A stretch of DNA of 64,000 nt from Roseiflexus castenholzii DSM 13941 (GTDB taxonomy: Bacteria > Chloroflexota > Chloroflexia > Chloroflexales > Roseiflexaceae): contig NC_009767.1 of the NCBI RefSeq assembly GCF_000017805.1, positions 496,001 to 560,000 on the forward strand. Direction: 5' to 3'. This document shows positions 61,444 to 64,000 of the stretch, piece by piece; position 1 is the first letter of the stretch; the number at the start of each line of letters is the position of its first letter. The notes under the pieces were generated by a model, which ran no database searches, was not told where the DNA came from, and saw only the letters and a list, made by a program, of their open reading frames with translations. The position numbers were made by a program, and so were the translations under genes.

Positions 61444-63621
61444 GTGAAACATCTTCTTCCGCTCCTCATCGTTCTACTCGCCACCTCCTGTTCCGTGCCG
61501 CAGCAATCGCCTGTTGAGACGCCACAGTCGTCACCTGCGCCGATTGCAACCGTTCTGCCGACCGCCGATGTGTTTGCCGATTACTGGGGGCGCTCCGGCG
61601 GCGAGGCAGCCCTGGGAAGAGCGATTGGTGCGCCAATCCTGCTCGACGGGGCGCCGACGCAGGTCTATCAGCGCGGTATGATAGCGCTGCTTCCAGAAGG
61701 TCCGTCTGCACGTCCATTGCCGCCGGGATGGGCGGATGGTCCGCCGTCCGATCTTGCGCGCCTGCCCGTCTCGTCGTGGCGCGCTATGCTGATGGCGCCG
61801 TCGGGCGCGACGCCGCTGACGCCGCTTCGCGTTCAGGTGTCTGTTGCAGGCTACACCGGGCGCGCAGCACTGCACCTCTATGATGGGCGCGCGCGCCTGA
61901 TCGGGCGTTGGGATGTTGTCGTGGCGAATGGCGTGGGGGGTGTGGAGGTGGCGCCAGGAGGCGCGCTCGGCGTCCACAGCGCTCTGCTGATCATCGACGG
62001 CGCAATTGCCGGCGGTGCAAGCCGTCTGTACACCCTCGACGCCGAGACCACGCTGGTGACCGGTCAGGAACGCTTCGATGCGCTCTATCCGATGATCCGT
62101 GGCTTTATGGAGCAGTGCGTGCTGGAATACGCTCTCGATGGCGTTCCGGTGCGCGGGTATCGCTCACCCGACAATCCACTGCTCTGGTTGCGCGATCATA
62201 CCTATCAGGCGCGTGGGTTTCGCTATTTCGAGACCGACGTCACCAGCATGATCGACGCCTTCCGCCGAGCGCAACGTCCCGATGGCAGTTTTCCCGATTT
62301 TCTGGCGCACCCTGAGTTGGGAGTTATGCGTTCTCTGCGCAAGGAGGTCGAGGCGGATGTCGAGTATCTGTTCATTCAGGCGGTCTACGAAGCCTGGCAA
62401 ATGACCGGCGACGATGCCTGGCTGCGCACCAATCTCGATGCCATGCGGCGCGCCGCGCGTTACGCCACCAGTGATCCGTTGCGCTGGGATACAGAACAAG
62501 GTCTCATCAAACGCCCCTACACGATCGATACCTGGGATTTCTCCTACGGTCCCACGACAACCGATCCGACGACGGGGAAACCGGCGCCGCGTCACTGGAT
62601 TGATGACCAGACGATCTGGGGCATTTTCCACGGCGACAACACCGGGCTGGCGTATGCTCTCGAGTTGCTGGCGCGCATCGAGGAGCGGGTTGGCGACCCA
62701 ACACGCGCGCAGCAGTGGCGCACCGAGGCGAACGGGATCATGGACCGACTGAATGCGTTGAGCTGGAATGGACGCTTCTTCACCCATTTCGTGCCGCTGG
62801 CGCCGTTCGATACGCCGGGTGTCGATGAAGCGGCGCAACTCAGCCTGTCGAACGCCTATGCGCTCAATCGCGGCGTGTTGCGCCACAATCAGGGGCGCGC
62901 TATCGTCGATGAATATTTCCGGCGCGGATTGCAGCGCGGCGCGACATTCGCCGAGTGGTACAGCATCGATCCGCCATTTCCAGAAGGGAGTTTCGGGCTT
63001 GCCGGTCGTCCCGGCGAGCGTCCTGGCGAATATGTTAATGGCGGGTTAATGCCGCTCGTCGGCGGCGAACTGGCGCGGGGCGCATTCCGGTATGGCGCCG
63101 AACGCTACGCCTTTGAGATCCTGCACCGGTACTATTTTCTGATCAGCAGCACTGGCGCGACCTATCTCTGGTACTATCCGGCGGGTAATCCGGGGATTTC
63201 CGGCGCAGACACGCTGCCGACCGACGGATGGGGCGCATCGGCGATGCTCGGCGCGCTGATGGAAGGCGCAGCGGGCATCGAAGATCGCGCGGCGCTGTAC
63301 CGCGATGTCGTCCTCAGCCCGCGCTGGATCTTCACCCGCGATGTGGATGGCGTGCAGGCGATTGCGCGCTATGCCGCCTCGGACGGCTATGTCGCCTACC
63401 GTTGGCGGCGGATGAGCGGCGGCGTCGAACTTCAGGCGACTGGATCAGGAGAGCGTATGCGCGTGCGCATCCCCTTGCCGGAAGGCGTGACTGCACCGAC
63501 CAGTGTGTTGCTGAACGGAGCGCCGCAGGACTACACCATCGAAGACGCAAGCGGCAGTCGGTATGTCGTGTTTGATATGACTGCGCCATTTGGGACGGTG
63601 CAGGCGATCTGGGCGCCATAG
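61444..63621 (+). CDS. Lipoprotein with a six-hairpin glycosidase-like domain
   Basis: GTG 61444 gives a clean lipoprotein signal (VKHLLPLLIVLLATSC); the upstream extension is repeat DNA. After a Pro/Ser-rich linker, residues about 40-210 form a beta-rich region with WGRSGGEAALGRAIGAPI, a LGFP-like pattern. Residues about 230-640 read as an alpha/alpha toroid: PLLWLRDHTYQARGFRYFETDVTSMIDAF, VEADVEYLFIQAVYEAWQMTGDDAWL, YGPTTTDPTTGKP, WIDDQTIWGIFHGDNTGLAYALELLARIEERVGD, WNGRFFTHF and EYVNGGLMPLVGGELARGAF. This resembles GH families with six-hairpin barrels (GH15/GH63-like). The carboxylates in LRDHTY and DDQTIWG are possible catalytic residues. I infer an exported glycosidase acting on oligosaccharides. 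Confidence 0.7.
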   Translation: MKHLLPLLIVLLATSCSVPQQSPVETPQSSPAPIATVLPTADVFADYWGRSGGEAALGRAIGAPILLDGAPTQVYQRGMIALLPEGPSARPLPPGWADGPPSDLARLPVSSWRAMLMAPSGATPLTPLRVQVSVAGYTGRAALHLYDGRARLIGRWDVVVANGVGGVEVAPGGALGVHSALLIIDGAIAGGASRLYTLDAETTLVTGQERFDALYPMIRGFMEQCVLEYALDGVPVRGYRSPDNPLLWLRDHTYQARGFRYFETDVTSMIDAFRRAQRPDGSFPDFLAHPELGVMRSLRKEVEADVEYLFIQAVYEAWQMTGDDAWLRTNLDAMRRAARYATSDPLRWDTEQGLIKRPYTIDTWDFSYGPTTTDPTTGKPAPRHWIDDQTIWGIFHGDNTGLAYALELLARIEERVGDPTRAQQWRTEANGIMDRLNALSWNGRFFTHFVPLAPFDTPGVDEAAQLSLSNAYALNRGVLRHNQGRAIVDEYFRRGLQRGATFAEWYSIDPPFPEGSFGLAGRPGERPGEYVNGGLMPLVGGELARGAFRYGAERYAFEILHRYYFLISSTGATYLWYYPAGNPGISGADTLPTDGWGASAMLGALMEGAAGIEDRAALYRDVVLSPRWIFTRDVDGVQAIARYAASDGYVAYRWRRMSGGVELQATGSGERMRVRIPLPEGVTAPTSVLLNGAPQDYTIEDASGSRYVVFDMTAPFGTVQAIWAP

Positions 63622-63624
63622 CCG

Positions 63625-64000
63625 CTATTCCGTCGGCTGCTCCTTGCGGCGGAACGAACCTGTCATCGCCGCCGTCGTCGCCTCGATACGCAACTGGATC
63701 ATCGCGGAGAGCCAGATCAGCGGACGCGCCGCCAGCGCGACAGGAACCCGCAACGGCGTGCGCGCCACAACCACCGTCAGGATCAGAATGCTGGCAGAGA
63801 TGACAAATTGGGTCATTTCTTCGATATGCACATGCCACATCTCCTCCGCCAGCAGTTCGGCGCCAATCGCCAGCAGGAGCAGAAACGCGCCGGTCTGCAA
63901 CGCCGGTTCCCAGGCGATCATGCGGGTGAAAATGGTAGCGGCGAAGCGCATCACGAGAATACCTATCGCCACGCCGGTCATCACAACCCAGAATGCATCC
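63625..64000 (-). CDS. TerC-family-like membrane protein, 5' truncated
   Basis: The frame is open to the window edge, so the start is not seen. The visible 125 residues begin DAFWVVMTGVAIGILVMRFAATIF, then EPALQTGAFLLLLAIGAELL, then VISASILILTVVVART, and end in a polar tail. The piece DxFWVVxxGVAIGILxMR is like the C-terminal half of TerC/Alx-type proteins, which are linked to manganese or tellurite homeostasis. The helix containing the acidic metal site is outside the window. Confidence 0.65.
   Translation of the reverse strand, partial: DAFWVVMTGVAIGILVMRFAATIFTRMIAWEPALQTGAFLLLLAIGAELLAEEMWHVHIEEMTQFVISASILILTVVVARTPLRVPVALAARPLIWLSAMIQLRIEATTAAMTGSFRRKEQPTE

Overview
The window is high-GC bacterial chromosome with many small dispersed repeats. 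The gene set (Tad-type CpaE ATPase, sigma-70 factor, FG-GAP surface protein, acyl-CoA synthetases, Uma2 nuclease, CcdA, TerC-like protein) and the repeat-rich intergenic DNA suggest a filamentous Chloroflexota of the Roseiflexus type. That assignment is an inference from gene style; there is no rRNA gene here to prove it.

Layout. 1-4567: a truncated GH13-like protein with no recognisable catalytic residues, an FAD amine-oxidase-like protein and a sugar-phosphate isomerase/epimerase-like protein. 4649-26149: an accessory island. I read 4649-21724 as a cassette array of the integron type without an integrase in view. Genes lie on the + strand and the units end in attC-like sites (5501-5560, 12350-12421, 13136-13288, 17533-17683, 18341-18490, 21014-21093, 21598-21724). 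Cargo is a pterin-dehydratase-like/VOC fusion, a type III restriction-modification system (mod, a four-helix-bundle gene, res), two near-identical non-coding cassettes, a SnoaL-like protein with two lipoproteins, a type II restriction-modification pair and a broken toxin-antitoxin pair. Two identical IS4-type elements (16025-17415, 22605-23995) and a 5'-truncated copy of res (24101-26149) complete the island.

26170-34300: alpha/beta hydrolase, two AMP-dependent acyl-CoA synthetases separated by a 119-bp tandem array, and a transaldolase-transketolase operon on the minus strand. 34301-38261: a sigma-70 factor, an ABC exporter pair and an OmpR-type response regulator on the plus strand. 38421-50848: CpaE-like ATPase, FG-GAP surface protein, membrane-anchored AAA ATPase, macrodomain protein, tRNA-Arg(TCT), GNAT acetyltransferase, several conserved unknowns, a DICT-domain protein and dCTP deaminase. 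50966-55229: FAD oxidoreductase-CcdA-Nudix operon, then Uma2 nuclease and a thioredoxin-like lipoprotein. 55230-64000: a 79-bp tandem array, a class I amidotransferase-like hydrolase, FAH-family hydrolase, GT87-like membrane protein, SnoaL-like protein, a six-hairpin glycosidase-like lipoprotein and a truncated TerC-like gene.

Two non-genic systems stand out. First, the four-helix-bundle gene between mod and res is bracketed by complementary GAATGATGAATG/CATTCATCATTC-type arms, like the intervening sequences of bacterial 23S rRNA. Gene-less versions of the same arms sit in frame inside mod (twice) and res (once). Second, eleven copies of a roughly 125-300 bp element with ATACCAATGAC/GTCATTGGTAT ends are spread over the whole window, and some contain expanded 22-bp internal repeats.
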